From the NCBI GenBank assembly GCA_934454435.1, contig CAKSGA010000111.1, positions 1 to 6,850 on the forward strand: a DNA stretch of 6,850 nt, read 5' to 3'. Made by a program: the position numbers and the translations under genes. Position 1 is the stretch's first letter. Each line of letters opens with the position of its first letter. Shown one piece after another: positions 5,647 through 6,850 of this stretch. The DNA comes from an uncultured Oscillospiraceae bacterium (GTDB lineage Bacteria; Bacillota; Clostridia; Oscillospirales; Ruminococcaceae). Below the pieces are notes generated by a model. It did not search any database, was not told the DNA's origin, and worked only from the letters and a program-made list of their open reading frames with translations.

Positions 5647-6849
5647 TTACCTCTCTGTCAGCTCTCTGCCCATCAGCACGCCCATTACGGACGCCATCAT
5701 AAGTCCCCTCGTCCAGCCGCTGGAATCTCCCAGGCAGTGAAGCCCCTTTATATTTGTATTGAAATGCTCGTCCATCTTTATACGGTTGCTGTAGAACTTC
5801 AGCTCCGGTGAATAGAGCAGCGTTTCACGGCTCGCAAAGCCCGGCACTACACAGTCAACAGCCTTGATGAAGTTGATGATGTTCGTCATGGTACGGTAAG
5901 GCATTGCCGAGGTTATGTCGCCTGCAACGGCGTCCGGAAGGGTGGGCTTTACATTGGAGAACGAAAGCTCCTTAGCCCAGGTGCGCTTTCCGTCAAGGAT
6001 ATCACCGTAACGCTGAACCATGATGTGCCCGTTGCCAAGCATGTTGGTAAGCTCTCCGACCTTCTGCGCATATTCGATCGGCTGATTGAACGGCACGCTG
6101 AAATTGTGGGAGCAGAGTATCGCAAGGTTGGTATTGTCGGACTTCAGGTCCTTATAGGAATGTCCGTTCACCACGGCAAGATCGTTGTCGTAATTTTCCT
6201 GGCTGACAAATCCGCCGGGGTTCTGACAGAACGTTCTGACCTTGTTCTTGAATGGGAGCGGGTAGCCGATCAGCTTTGACTCATATAATACCGCATTGAC
6301 CTCTTCCATGACCTCATTACGGACCTCTACACGAACGCCGATATCCACGGTGCCGGGCTGGTGGGCTATGCTGTGGCTCTCGCAGGTGCGCTCGAGCCAG
6401 TCGGCGCCCTTTCTGCCAGTCGCAATAACAACGCTGTCAGCAAGTATCTCCTGACGGTTCTCGCACTTGTTATCGGTCACGATGACGCCGGTACACTCAT
6501 CGCCCTTGATTATGATGTCCTCGCAGCGGGTAGAGAACATGATGTCAACGCCGTGCTCCAGCAGGTATTTTTCTATGCGCAGGTACAGCTGGTGAGCCAT
6601 CTCAGTGCCAAGGTGGCGTATCGGGCAGTCTACCAGCTTCAGGTTCGCATTTATCGCTTTCTTGCGTATCTCACGTATCTTGTCAGGGTCGCTGACACCC
6701 TCGACATGCGGGTCTGCGCCGAATTCAAGGTATATCTTATCCGTATAGTCAATGGTTTCCTGTGCAAGCTGCTCGCCGATGAGCTCCGGCAGGTTACCGC
6801 CGACCTCGCAGGAAAGTGACAGCTTTCCGTCCGAGAAAGCACCTGCGCC
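5647..6849 (-). CDS. FAD-dependent dehydrogenase, COG2509 type (N-terminus beyond window edge)
   Basis: The frame is open from the right edge to a TAA stop, giving 400 visible residues; the Met codon at 6600 is internal and not the start. The N-terminal part, where the first GxGxxG dinucleotide-binding loop should lie, is outside the window. Visible residues 1-8 read GAGAFSDG, a family hallmark. They are followed by CPIRHLGTE (75-83), an ATG-type flavoprotein strand VIATGRKGADWL (141-152), FCQNPGG (207-213) and NGHSY (228-232). Near the end, CLGDSSGWTRG (372-382) is the second FAD-contacting GD motif. Family members are cytosolic predicted oxidoreductases with no settled substrate, often annotated 'uncharacterized FAD-dependent dehydrogenase' or 'NAD(P)/FAD-dependent oxidoreductase'. 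From memory, many relatives have CMCPGG where this one has CQNPGG. The stop is 6 nt before xpt, and the xpt ribosome binding site lies inside the last codons, so the two are very likely co-transcribed. Family is confident; function is not known. Confidence 0.9.
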   Translation of the reverse strand, partial: GAGAFSDGKLSLSCEVGGNLPELIGEQLAQETIDYTDKIYLEFGADPHVEGVSDPDKIREIRKKAINANLKLVDCPIRHLGTEMAHQLYLRIEKYLLEHGVDIMFSTRCEDIIIKGDECTGVIVTDNKCENRQEILADSVVIATGRKGADWLERTCESHSIAHQPGTVDIGVRVEVRNEVMEEVNAVLYESKLIGYPLPFKNKVRTFCQNPGGFVSQENYDNDLAVVNGHSYKDLKSDNTNLAILCSHNFSVPFNQPIEYAQKVGELTNMLGNGHIMVQRYGDILDGKRTWAKELSFSNVKPTLPDAVAGDITSAMPYRTMTNIINFIKAVDCVVPGFASRETLLYSPELKFYSNRIKMDEHFNTNIKGLHCLGDSSGWTRGLMMASVMGVLMGRELTER

Positions 6850-6850
6850 G

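Noticed and set aside
6598..6600. Start codon of the flavoprotein at 6600
   Set aside because: The frame stays open for another 83 codons to the window edge and encodes conserved family motifs there (GAGAFSDG, CPIRHLGTE), so this Met is internal.

Overview
The window suggests a Gram-positive, Clostridia-type anaerobe, probably close to Ruminococcus/Oscillospiraceae. The evidence is a Firmicute-style Xpt, strong AGGAGG ribosome binding sites, a Cys-anchored solute-binding lipoprotein with a Ser/Ala/Asn/Asp-rich tether, and moderate GC with frequent ATA isoleucine codons. The genus is an inference. All six real genes lie on the minus strand, so transcription runs from the right edge to the left.

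Layout in transcription order: (1) 6849-5647, the last 400 residues of a COG2509-type FAD-dependent dehydrogenase cut by the right edge; (2) 5640-5053, xanthine phosphoribosyltransferase (xpt), six bases downstream; (3) an 87-nt spacer with two small hairpins; (4) 4965-3793, a BMP/PnrA-family solute-binding lipoprotein; (5) a 118-nt spacer with a 15-bp stem-loop; (6) 3674-2145, a double-domain ABC ATPase; (7) 2148-1075 and 1073-108, two membrane permeases, packed with a 4-nt overlap and a 1-nt gap. The set ends in a GC-rich hairpin and a bidirectional intrinsic terminator at 41-67. A perfect 18-bp palindrome sits beyond it at 8-25. The plus strand shows no credible gene.

The last four genes form a complete BMP-type importer: one binding lipoprotein, one fused ATPase and two different permeases. 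Family members import nucleosides or other purine-like ligands, and one spirochaete branch imports riboflavin. Xpt converts imported or salvaged xanthine plus PRPP to XMP. The simplest reading is a purine uptake-and-salvage operon. The role of the flavoprotein is unknown.

The module itself is a known kind of system, and I see no wholly new one. The less ordinary points are the stem-loop that appears to separate a high-output lipoprotein cistron from low-output transporter cistrons, the sharp isoleucine codon shift in the lipoprotein gene, the uncharacterised flavoprotein at the head of the visible set, and the dense dyad symmetry at the operon end.
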